A DNA stretch of 5,219 bases from positions 1 to 5,219 of the forward strand of contig JAXMBS010000123.1 in the NCBI GenBank assembly GCA_046349775.1, written 5' to 3'. Below are positions 1 through 5,219 of the stretch, one piece after another. Both the position numbers and the translations under genes were made by a program. Position 1 is the stretch's first letter. Each line of letters starts with the position of its first letter. The stretch is from JAEUIG01 sp046349775. GTDB lineage: Bacteria; Planctomycetota; Planctomycetia; Planctomycetales; Planctomycetaceae. The notes beneath the pieces were generated by a model. The model searched no databases, had not been told where the DNA came from, and worked only from the letters and a program-made list of their open reading frames with translations.

Positions 1-1
1 C

Positions 2-703
2 GATGAATTTGATTTCGTGTTCGCCGTCAGCGACGGCATGGGGGGCGAACGCAGCGGCGAGTTCGCCAGCCGCTGCGCGATCGACAACATTACGCAGCTC
101 CTGCCGCGGCGATTCCGTTTGGCCTCCCGCCACGGCAGCTCGGGGCTGTTCGACTGTCTGCACGATCTGTTCGTCGGCATTCACTGGCAACTTACGACGC
201 TGGGTGAAAGCTACGAGGACGGCCACAACATGGGGGCCACGCTCAGCCTCGTGTGGTACGTCGCCGGCTCGTGGTACCTGGGACACATCGGCGATTCGCG
301 GGTCTATCACCTGCCGAAGGGGGGCGGCATCCGCCAGATTTCCGAAGACCATACGCACGTCGGCTGGCTCCGCCGGGCGGGCAAGCTGAACGAACGCGAG
401 GCCCGCCATCACCCGCGGCGCAACGTGCTGTCGCAGTCGCTCGGCGCAGGCAACACGACGATCCGCCCGCAACTGGCGGCGATCCCCGCCGTTCCGGGCG
501 ACAAGCTGCTGCTGTGCACCGACGGCGTTATCGAGGGGCTGTGGGACCGGGGACTTGAGGAGTTGATTTCGTCGCCGCCGCCGGAGTACGCCGCGCTGCC
601 GCCGGCCGATCGCATTGTGCGCGCTGCCGTCGCTGAATCGGGCCGAGACAATGCGTCAGCCGTCGTGATCGAGATTGGCCAGCGAGCCGCGGTCGCCCTC
701 TGA
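2..703 (+). CDS. PP2C-type Ser/Thr protein phosphatase, 5'-truncated by the window
   Basis: A PPM/PP2C metal-dependent phosphatase, which removes phosphate from phospho-Ser/Thr on proteins in the cytoplasm. The frame is open from base 2 and gives 233 residues before TGA at 701-703; the true start lies upstream, so the first acidic motif of the family is missing. Visible motifs, counted from codon 2: DGMGG (11-15), the GATLS strand (78-82), GDSR (97-100), SEDHTHV (114-120), NVLSQSLG (141-148), TDGV (173-176) and GRDNAS (214-219). The Asp residues of DGMGG, TDGV and RDN are the expected metal ligands, so the enzyme looks catalytically complete in what is seen. A GTG at 17 could be mistaken for a start, but it falls inside the conserved strand before DGMGG. 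No transmembrane segment or extra domain follows the catalytic core. It converges with the FHA-LuxR gene, which suggests, but does not show, a shared phosphorylation pathway. Confidence 0.93.
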   Translation, partial: DEFDFVFAVSDGMGGERSGEFASRCAIDNITQLLPRRFRLASRHGSSGLFDCLHDLFVGIHWQLTTLGESYEDGHNMGATLSLVWYVAGSWYLGHIGDSRVYHLPKGGGIRQISEDHTHVGWLRRAGKLNEREARHHPRRNVLSQSLGAGNTTIRPQLAAIPAVPGDKLLLCTDGVIEGLWDRGLEELISSPPPEYAALPPADRIVRAAVAESGRDNASAVVIEIGQRAAVAL

Positions 704-719
704 CCGGCCGACATCGGTC
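702..719. terminator. Weak hairpin between convergent genes
   Basis: GACCG (702-706) and CGGTC (715-719) form a 5-bp inverted repeat with an 8-base loop. An alternative fold pairs GGCCG with CGG-CC around ACAT. It overlaps the PP2C stop and lies just before the end of the opposing gene, where a bidirectional terminator would be expected. There is no T tract on either strand, so this is only a positional candidate. Confidence 0.2.
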
Positions 720-722
720 CGC

Positions 723-1283
723 TCAGCCGTGGCGTGTCTCCCGGATCCGGCGCGCGAGCAATTCGGCGCGGCTATGCACGCCGAACTGCACATAGATCGC
801 CTTCACGTGCGTATGCACGGTGTGCGCGCTGACGTTGAGCCTCGCGGCAATCTCCGCTTCTGGGGCGCCGTCGAGCATCAGTTCGTAAACCCGCTGCTGG
901 GTCGGCGTCAGGAAGTCGTTCTGCCTCCTCGACGCCGCTGATTTACGACTGGTTTCATCATCCTCGGACGGAGAAATCGCCGACAGCCTGTCTTCCAATG
1001 CAACACGATACGGAGCTGATCCAAGGCGGATCATCTGCCCAATCCCCACCACCTGACCGCTGACCTGTACGTCGTCCACGAACGTCCCGTTCTTGCTGCC
1101 AAGATCGGTGATGGACAATACCGTGCCCTTCAAGTTCAACAGCGCATGACGCCGCGACACCGACTCGTCATTGACGACGATGTCGCAGGAATGTGACCTC
1201 CCCACGACGTATTCTCCGTCGCGCAGAGGAACGGCGAGGACGGCGTCCGCGACGCGTTCTGGCAGCAGCAGCAGACGATGCAT
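723..1283 (-). CDS. FHA domain / LuxR-type HTH transcriptional regulator
   Basis: A 186-residue cytoplasmic regulator joining a phosphothreonine-binding FHA domain to a LuxR/GerE-type DNA-binding domain. From the ATG at 1283, the FHA domain spans about residues 22-94: GRSHS with G28/R29, SRRH with S43 and H46, and SKNGT with N65, matching the residues that bind phosphothreonine in this family. A polar linker (about 95-124) leads to the four-helix HTH (about 125-180), starting LTPTQQRVYELM and with a recognition region near SAHTVHTHVKAIY (152-164). There is no receiver domain, so it is not a classical two-component regulator. ATG 1283 is preferred: the protein then begins MHRLLLLPE, as FHA proteins commonly do, and the sequence just upstream is a palindrome. 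A TTG at 1349 would add 22 residues of no recognisable domain, and an in-frame TGA lies nine codons before that TTG. Neither start has a good Shine-Dalgarno sequence. It probably reads phosphorylation set by a Hanks-type kinase elsewhere. Confidence 0.88.
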   Translation of the reverse strand: MHRLLLLPERVADAVLAVPLRDGEYVVGRSHSCDIVVNDESVSRRHALLNLKGTVLSITDLGSKNGTFVDDVQVSGQVVGIGQMIRLGSAPYRVALEDRLSAISPSEDDETSRKSAASRRQNDFLTPTQQRVYELMLDGAPEAEIAARLNVSAHTVHTHVKAIYVQFGVHSRAELLARRIRETRHG

Positions 1284-1293
1284 CAATGCGAAG

Positions 1294-1319
1294 TGTGGAT
1301 TCTGCAGAATGGATCCACA
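1294..1319. promoter_or_regulatory. Palindromic element upstream of the FHA-LuxR gene
   Basis: Two overlapping inverted repeats occur here. ATTCTGCAGAAT (1299-1310) is a perfect 12-bp palindrome. Outer arms TGTGGAT (1294-1300) and ATCCACA (1313-1319) are perfect 7-bp complements. The element ends 10 bases before the ATG at 1283. Position and symmetry suit a dimeric regulator such as a LuxR-type protein, possibly for autoregulation, or an mRNA hairpin near the start. If translation began at TTG 1349 it would lie inside the coding region. The symmetry is seen; the function is inferred. Confidence 0.4.
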
Positions 1320-1645
1320 TGTTGTCCGGTCTCCGACATTGATTTGCAAGAGCGCCGGGTGCGGCCAGCAGTTTCACTGACACTCCGAAGCGAGGCAGGC
1401 TTCATGCCTGCAATGTCACCTGCACGACATTACTCAACTTGTCCCCTGAACAGGGTATGTCGGAAAACGAGGCGCGACATAAGATCACCGAAGGTTGAAT
1501 GCGTCACGGCGCTCACATCAACAGTTTCTGAGATGTGCGATCCATCACTCCACTCACAGGTCGCTTCACTCCAGATTCCCGGCCAACGGTCCAGTTCCGA
1601 GTTATCCCAACGGTCATGATGTACACCGTCGGCTGGCCGCCTCAC
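1320..1645. other. Divergent intergenic region without a convincing gene
   Basis: This is the upstream region shared by the FHA-LuxR gene (leftward) and the CDGSH gene (rightward), and it should hold both promoters. No -35/-10 pair stands out. A 71-codon open frame on the minus strand (1430-1645, GTG start) runs through it, but it has no ribosome binding site, no recognisable domain, and a start that abuts the 1646-1662 palindrome, so I do not call it a gene. A 113-codon plus-strand frame at 1278-1619 is equally featureless. The only structure seen inside is the small hairpin at 1395-1411. Confidence 0.5.
1395..1411. repeat. Small inverted repeat (hairpin)
   Basis: GCAGGC (1395-1400) and GCCTGC (1406-1411) are perfect 6-bp complements around the loop TTCAT. 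A competing pair, GAAGC and GCTTC, begins a few bases to the left and shares part of the right-hand sequence. No T tract follows on either strand. It may be an operator half of the divergent region or a dispersed repeat unit; the window holds only one copy. Confidence 0.3.
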
Positions 1646-1662
1646 TTCTCAATGATTGAGAA
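1646..1662. promoter_or_regulatory. 17-bp palindromic operator candidate before the CDGSH gene
   Basis: TTCTCAATGATTGAGAA is a perfect inverted repeat of two 8-bp arms around a single central G (1654). It ends 9 bases before the CDGSH start at 1672 and contains the only purine-rich stretch (GAGAAAG, 1658-1664) that could serve as its ribosome binding site. The 7-1-7 geometry and the central AATGATT resemble sites of Fur-family metalloregulators, but the outer bases differ from the classical Fur box. As RNA, a 6-bp stem with a 5-base loop would hide the GAG. Either route would control a metal-cluster protein. The symmetry is observed; the regulator is a guess. Confidence 0.5.
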
Positions 1663-1671
1663 AGTCCTACG

Positions 1672-1887
1672 ATGCCTGATGTCACGATTACGCTTCGTCC
1701 GAACGGCCCCCTGCTGATTACCGGCCCCGTTCATCTGATCGACAATGAAGGCCGTGAATTCAATCTTGCCGGCAAAGAGAAGTTCTCGCTGTGCCGCTGC
1801 GGACAGACGAAGAATCGTCCCTTCTGCGATGGCACGCATAAGGAATGCGGCTGGGCCGCGATGGACGTCGTGCCTTCGTCGCCGTAA
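1672..1887 (+). CDS. Small CDGSH-type iron-sulfur protein
   Basis: A 71-residue soluble protein of the CDGSH iron-sulfur domain family, which binds a [2Fe-2S] cluster through three Cys and one His and is linked to redox or iron-sulfur handling. The motif runs from residue 41: CRCGQTKNRPFCDGTH, giving ligands C41, C43, C52 and H56, all present. The N-terminal part (PDVTITLRPNGPLLITGPV, 2-20) is the beta-strand section typical of short bacterial members, which are usually about 65-80 residues, so the gene appears full length. The ATG at 1672 is chosen because the homology starts there at once. The ribosome binding site is weak (GAGAAAG, 1658-1664) and overlaps a 17-bp palindrome. The gene stands alone: it is divergent from the FHA-LuxR gene and followed by a transposase relic. 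Physiological partners cannot be told from sequence. Confidence 0.92.
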   Translation: MPDVTITLRPNGPLLITGPVHLIDNEGREFNLAGKEKFSLCRCGQTKNRPFCDGTHKECGWAAMDVVPSSP

Positions 1888-1893
1888 GGCACG
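1869..1893 (+). terminator. Stem-loop spanning the CDGSH stop codon
   Basis: CGTGCCTT (1869-1876) and AAGGCACG (1886-1893) form a perfect 8-bp stem with a 9-base loop. The TAA stop (1885-1887) straddles the loop and the right arm. No T run follows; the sequence continues GGGCGACG. It may be a non-canonical terminator or a 3'-end structure protecting the short mRNA. Confidence 0.35.
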
Positions 1894-1984
1894 GGGCGAC
1901 GTCGACGTGGCCGCGTGACCGAACAAGCAAGAAAACGGGACGCAGCTTCTATTGCGTGACCTTCACGCGGGCATTCTGCTCAGG

Positions 1985-2655
1985 ATGCCCCGTCGTCTTC
2001 GTGCTGCTCCCAGCGGTCTCGTCGACCGCGTCCTCAATCGGGCGGCCGAGCGGCATACGCTGTTCGGCAACGACCGCGAATAGGACGCCTTCCTCGACGT
2101 CGTTGACGAGGTCCTTCAGAAGCATCCGACAGGTGTGCTGGCTGACTGTGTGATGCCCAAACACACTCACTACATTGTCTGGCCGCGAAATGACGGCGCA
2201 CTTTCCTGCTTCGTTCGCTGGGTGTCCCACATGCATGCCATGCGCTGGCAATCCCGCTTCGGTACTTTCGGCAGTGGCCACGCTTGTCCGGAGCGATTCA
2301 AATCGTTCGCCGTCGAGACCCACGAGCATATCTACACCTTGATACGCCACGTCGAACGTAAGCCCTGCGCGCCAACGTCGTCGCCCGCGCCTTAGATTGA
2401 CGTTCGGACAGCCTGACGAGCAGCGTTACTGCGAGACCGGGCCTCTTGCACCGGTGGCCTCTTCGCCGGGCGAAAGAATGGGTGGAGCGCGTCAATCGAC
2501 CGCAATTCGAGGCTCAGCTGGCCGCCATACGGCAATTGATCCGCCGCGACGCGTCTCTGGGAAATCCGCACTGGCAATCCCGCACGGCAGATCGACTCGG
2601 CCTGGAATGGACGCTCCGCTCGCGCGAGCCGCCACGATTGCTGAATCAGGACTGG
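1985..2655 (+). pseudogene. Degraded REP-associated tyrosine transposase (RAYT, Y1/HUH family)
   Basis: Remains of a single-stranded DNA transposase related to IS200 TnpA. The N-terminus MPRRLRAAPSGLVDRVLNRA (ATG 1985) is characteristic of RAYTs. The frame is then broken by TAG at 2081-2083, yet the same frame resumes with family sequence: CVMPKHTHYIVWP carries the HUH histidines, followed by RWVSHMHAMRW, then ERFKSFAVETHEHIYTLI. The expected catalytic tyrosine of the R-Y-V-E-R-N-P motif is His here (RHVERKP, codon 2348-2350). One base appears lost near 2364-2366; after it the frame reads RANVVARALD and meets TGA at 2398-2400. About 2400-2455 is poorly matched, suggesting a small deletion and perhaps another shift. 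The C-terminal part is recognisable in the new frame: LLHRWPLRRAKEWVERVNRP, then SRTADRLGLEWTLRSREPPR. The 3' boundary is approximate. No terminal inverted repeats or target duplication were seen. The product is certainly inactive. Confidence 0.88.
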
Positions 2656-2774
2656 ACAGTGCTCCGGGACAGGTGGCGCCCTGAACAGACCTGCCGACCG
2701 GACAATTGTCGAAATCCCGTCGTCAATTCGGCATCAATCCGATACGCTGGAGGAGCGCGTGTCATGGCTGTTCC
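2656..2774 (+). other. Upstream region of the large secreted-protein gene
   Basis: This stretch lies between recognisable RAYT homology and the next start codon. It contains a perfect 10-bp palindrome, GACAATTGTC (2701-2710), and a strong Shine-Dalgarno-like GGAGGAG (2749-2755) set 8 bases before an ATG at 2764. That ATG opens a six-codon frame, MAVPGG, ending TGA at 2782-2784. No confident -35/-10 pair was found. The promoter of the downstream gene must be here or inside the pseudogene. Confidence 0.35.
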
Positions 2775-2780
2775 AGGAGG
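2775..2780 (+). promoter_or_regulatory. Ribosome binding site AGGAGG
   Basis: A perfect AGGAGG lies 3 bases before ATG 2784 and 6 bases before the next codon, GTG 2787. The spacing favours GTG 2787 as the initiator, while ATG 2784 is the conventional choice; they differ by one residue. It fixes the start of the large gene at this point despite open frame further upstream. Confidence 0.75.
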
Positions 2781-2783
2781 TTG

Positions 2784-5219
2784 ATGGTGAGGTCCGCGGT
2801 TCGCCTGTGGCCGATATTCTGCACGGTCGTACTCATCTCTCTCTGGGGTGCGCCGGCGGTTTCTCAGCAATTCCGGCGGCCATTCCCGGCCGATGAACTG
2901 CGGACCAACCTGGCCGAGGCACAGCAGGCGGCCGCGGCGGGAGAGTTTGCCGAAGCCGTCGATCGCTGGCAGGCCGTGTTGGACATGCCCGAGGACTACT
3001 TCGATCCGGCGCGGCCCGATAGCAGCCTGCGCTCCGGCGCCGAGGAACAGCTTCGCATCCTGCCCGCAGAAGGACGCCAGGAGTATGAGGTGCGGTTCGG
3101 CCCGCAGGCGCGGGCGCTGCTCACGGACGCCCTCCGCGATCACGACCGCCAGCGATTGAACGAAGTGGTCCGGCGGTATTTCCTGACGGAGGCCGGGCAG
3201 GCGGCGGCGATCGTCCTCGCTCAGGGGCTGGCGGACGAGGGGCAACCGCTTTCGGCAGCGCGGCTTTACGATCGCCTGGCCCTGCACCCGCGGACGTCCG
3301 CACAGCACCGTGAAGACTGGCTGTTGCGGTCGCAGGTCTGCTGGCGACTGGCCGGCTTCGCCGGACTTGCGGCCGAACGGCAGGCGGCCGGCCAGCTGCC
3401 GGCGACGGCGCCGACCGCGGGACCCAGCCCCCCATCCATCGAGTTGTCGGCAGCCCAGCTCGCGCAGTTGCCGCCGCTGGCCGACTCAGGCCCGGCTCTG
3501 CTGGATTCGACGATGTTTCGCGGCAACCCGCAGCGAGACGCGGCGTACTTTCCGGCCGTCGCGGTTGGACCGGTTGTGTGGAAGGCGGCCGTCGTTGATC
3601 GCACCGATTCCGAAGATCGCTTTGAGGATCCCGAGTCTCCGCGGACCGCCGAAGTGTCCGGACGCATGCGGTCGCAGGTGGAGCGCCCGACTACGGCCAA
3701 TGACGACCGCGTGCTGTTGCCCGCCGGGGCGCCGATCACGATTGATGGGCTGGCCGTGTTCCGCGGCCCGGCGTCCGTCAAGGCCGTGTCGCTGGCGACC
3801 GGACAGCTCGCCTGGTCCTGCATCTTTGTCGACGACACGTTCCATCACCTCCTCGATCAGGAATGGACCCGCCGCGATGAAGACTGGTACGGCGCGAACC
3901 TCGACCTGCTGCTGGCTCAACGGATGTGGCGCGACGCCTCTGCCGCAACGCTCAGCACCGACGGTCAGAATGTCTACGCCGTCTTTGATGCGGGCATGAT
4001 TTCTTCGATCATGCAGTCCGCCGTCGCGCTACCGGCATTGTCGGAGCATCCGCTGGCGCCACACGCGTACAACCGGCTGCTGGCGATCGAACTACACACC
4101 GGCCGGATCCGCTGGGAGCTTGGGGGCCCCCCGGCAGCGGCGGCACTGTCCGGCGCGTATTTTCTGGGAGCTCCCCTGCCGCTTGACGGTCAGCTTTACT
4201 GCCTGGTGGAGGATCAGGGGCAGGTGCAACTGGTCGTCCTGGAACCGGGCGCACGAGGCGTGACGGTCGCCTGGTCGCAGGCGCTCTATAACCCCACAGC
4301 CAATTTGAGCAACCCGGCCGTCGGCATCGAGCGGCGTCTGGCGGGCCTGACGCCATCGGTCTCCGGCGATGTCGCGATCTGTCCGACCGGCGAAACCACG
4401 ATTGTCGCCGTCGACCGCCGCCGCCGCGCGCTGCTATGGGCCCACGAATATCGGCGCCCTTCCTATGACGCCCCGCAGCAGGCGCTCGCGATCCGCATGT
4501 TGATGAATCAGCAGCAATCGCGCGGCCGGATTGAAGACCAGTTGATGGATCAACTGTTGCAATCCGACCACTGGCAGGATGCCGCGCCGGTGATCGCGGG
4601 AGAGTACGTCCTGTGCACACCGCCGGATTCGCAGGAACTGCTGTGTCTCGGCTTGCTGGACGGCAAACCGGTTTGGCGACAGCCGCGTGGCGAACGGCAG
4701 TTCATCGCCACGGTCGAGCAAAATCGCGTAGTGATCGTCGGTCGGGAGCAGGTGGAAGCGCTTCAATTAGAGAGCGGTGCGCCGGCCTGGAATGTCGTGT
4801 TGCCAATTCCGCCCCCGGCCGGTCGCGGTTTCCGGCACGGCCGGTTGTACGCGCTGCCGCTGGCCACCGACGAGGTCGCGACCATTGATCTCGAAACGGG
4901 ACGCCTGGTGGCGCGTACACCGCTGACTCCGGAGTCCGGTCGCGGCAACCTCTTATCGGCGGACGGTCGAATTGTCTGCCAGACGGCGGATTCCGTGTTC
5001 GGCATGCAGCCGCTGGACCAGCTCACGCGGGATGTCGAATCACAGTTAGCCGCCCAGCCGAACGACGCAGCGGCGCTGCTGCGCCGGGGCGAAATCCACG
5101 TCCACCTGGGAGAGGAAGCACCGGGACTCGACGATTTGCGGCGCGCGATCATCGCCGATCCCAAGTCACCGGCCGGACGTCTTCTGGCCACGATCCTGAT
5201 TGAAGGACTGCGGACCAAC
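2784..5219 (+). CDS. Large exported protein with PQQ-like beta-propeller repeats and TPR-like ends, 3'-truncated by the window
   Basis: An uninterrupted frame of 812 codons still open at the window edge. Residues 1-27 look like a signal peptide: basic MVRSAVR, hydrophobic LWPIFCTVVLISLWG, and cleavage likely after AVS (25-27). Residues 36-70 and 85-200 are helical and TPR-like (AEAQQAAAAGEFAEAVDRW; EEQLRILPAEGRQEYEVRFG), a layout common in planctomycete secreted proteins. After a Pro/Ala-rich linker (203-220), MFRGNPQRD (244-252) opens the propeller section. Blade-like motifs of the form (small/hydrophobic)-x-L-x-T/S-G-x-x-x-W recur: VSLATGQLAW (335-344), LAIELHTGRIRWEL (433-446), VDRRRRALLW (543-552), LCLGLLDGKPVW (620-631), ALQLESGAPAW (659-669) and TIDLETGRLVAR (700-711). 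Residues 751-812 return to a TPR-like helical repeat (NDAAALLRRGEIHVHLG). It probably acts outside the cytoplasm as a binding or assembly scaffold; similarity to BamB/PQQ dehydrogenase propellers shows fold only, and no catalytic residues are evident. Confidence 0.88.
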   Translation, partial: MVRSAVRLWPIFCTVVLISLWGAPAVSQQFRRPFPADELRTNLAEAQQAAAAGEFAEAVDRWQAVLDMPEDYFDPARPDSSLRSGAEEQLRILPAEGRQEYEVRFGPQARALLTDALRDHDRQRLNEVVRRYFLTEAGQAAAIVLAQGLADEGQPLSAARLYDRLALHPRTSAQHREDWLLRSQVCWRLAGFAGLAAERQAAGQLPATAPTAGPSPPSIELSAAQLAQLPPLADSGPALLDSTMFRGNPQRDAAYFPAVAVGPVVWKAAVVDRTDSEDRFEDPESPRTAEVSGRMRSQVERPTTANDDRVLLPAGAPITIDGLAVFRGPASVKAVSLATGQLAWSCIFVDDTFHHLLDQEWTRRDEDWYGANLDLLLAQRMWRDASAATLSTDGQNVYAVFDAGMISSIMQSAVALPALSEHPLAPHAYNRLLAIELHTGRIRWELGGPPAAAALSGAYFLGAPLPLDGQLYCLVEDQGQVQLVVLEPGARGVTVAWSQALYNPTANLSNPAVGIERRLAGLTPSVSGDVAICPTGETTIVAVDRRRRALLWAHEYRRPSYDAPQQALAIRMLMNQQQSRGRIEDQLMDQLLQSDHWQDAAPVIAGEYVLCTPPDSQELLCLGLLDGKPVWRQPRGERQFIATVEQNRVVIVGREQVEALQLESGAPAWNVVLPIPPPAGRGFRHGRLYALPLATDEVATIDLETGRLVARTPLTPESGRGNLLSADGRIVCQTADSVFGMQPLDQLTRDVESQLAAQPNDAAALLRRGEIHVHLGEEAPGLDDLRRAIIADPKSPAGRLLATILIEGLRTN

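Noticed and set aside
1430..1645. A 71-codon open frame on the minus strand in the divergent region
   Set aside because: It starts with GTG immediately next to a palindrome, has no ribosome binding site and shows no domain or motif I recognise; base use by codon position is not clearly gene-like.
1899..1908. Perfect palindrome ACGTCGACGT after the CDGSH gene
   Set aside because: Short and made of common CG-rich steps; such sites are frequent by chance at this GC content and no partner element is nearby.
2091..2110. Hairpin-like CCTCG...CGAGG within the RAYT relic
   Set aside because: It falls inside former coding sequence, the stem is only 5 bp, and it does not resemble a repeated REP unit elsewhere in the window.
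2446..2784. A separate 112-codon gene ending at the start of the large gene
   Set aside because: The first part is the C-terminal fragment of the broken RAYT (WVERVNRP, RLGLE), and the rest, after about 2655, has no recognisable similarity. It is better described as part of the pseudogene plus non-coding sequence.
2646..3308. A 220-codon minus-strand open frame
   Set aside because: It lies mostly antisense to the signal-peptide gene, is rich in Arg/Pro from GC-rich antisense reading, and has no domain. The plus-strand frame explains the region.
3310..3999. A 229-codon plus-strand frame rich in Arg, Ser and Pro
   Set aside because: It is an out-of-frame shadow inside the long secreted-protein frame; the composition is typical of shifted reading of GC-rich DNA.
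2897..5219. A 13-bp direct repeat ACTGCGGACCAAC at 2897-2909 and 5207-5219
   Set aside because: Both copies are in frame and encode LRTN in helical segments of the same protein, so it reflects shared coding content and not a mobile-element or recombination repeat.

Overview
The window is about 60% or more GC and looks like a chromosomal stretch from a member of the Planctomycetota. This rests on protein style, since no marker gene is present: a PP2C phosphatase beside an FHA regulator, a short CDGSH protein, a degraded REP-associated tyrosine transposase (RAYT), and above all a large secreted protein with PQQ-type propeller repeats and TPR-like ends.

Layout. Positions 2-703 (+) hold the 3' part of a PP2C-type Ser/Thr phosphatase whose start lies before the window. 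It converges, with only 19 bp between the ends, on 723-1283 (-), which encodes a small phosphopeptide reader (FHA domain) joined to a LuxR-type DNA-binding domain. A ~390-bp divergent region (1284-1671) separates this regulator from a 71-residue CDGSH iron-sulfur protein (1672-1887, +). Two good palindromes sit at the two ends of this region, each directly in front of a start codon: 1294-1319 before the FHA-LuxR gene and 1646-1662 before the CDGSH gene. A hairpin spans the CDGSH stop codon. Positions 1985 to about 2655 (+) are a RAYT pseudogene with an in-frame stop, a frameshift, a second stop, probable local loss and a lost catalytic tyrosine. From 2784 to the right edge (+) runs one uninterrupted frame of 812 codons, still open at the end. 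It encodes an exported protein with a signal peptide, an N-terminal helical TPR-like region, PQQ-like beta-propeller repeats and a C-terminal TPR-like segment.

How they may work together. PP2C and FHA-LuxR fit a Ser/Thr phosphorylation circuit: an unseen Hanks-type kinase phosphorylates a partner, the FHA domain reads the phosphothreonine, the HTH acts on DNA, and PP2C resets the signal. That is inference from domain content and adjacency. The CDGSH gene and the large secreted protein have no visible functional tie to the pair beyond proximity, although the paired palindromes make regulation in the divergent region worth testing. No RNA gene, CRISPR array or intact mobile element was seen. 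I found no clear undescribed multi-gene system; the most promising points are the FHA-LuxR/PP2C pair and the two start-proximal palindromes.
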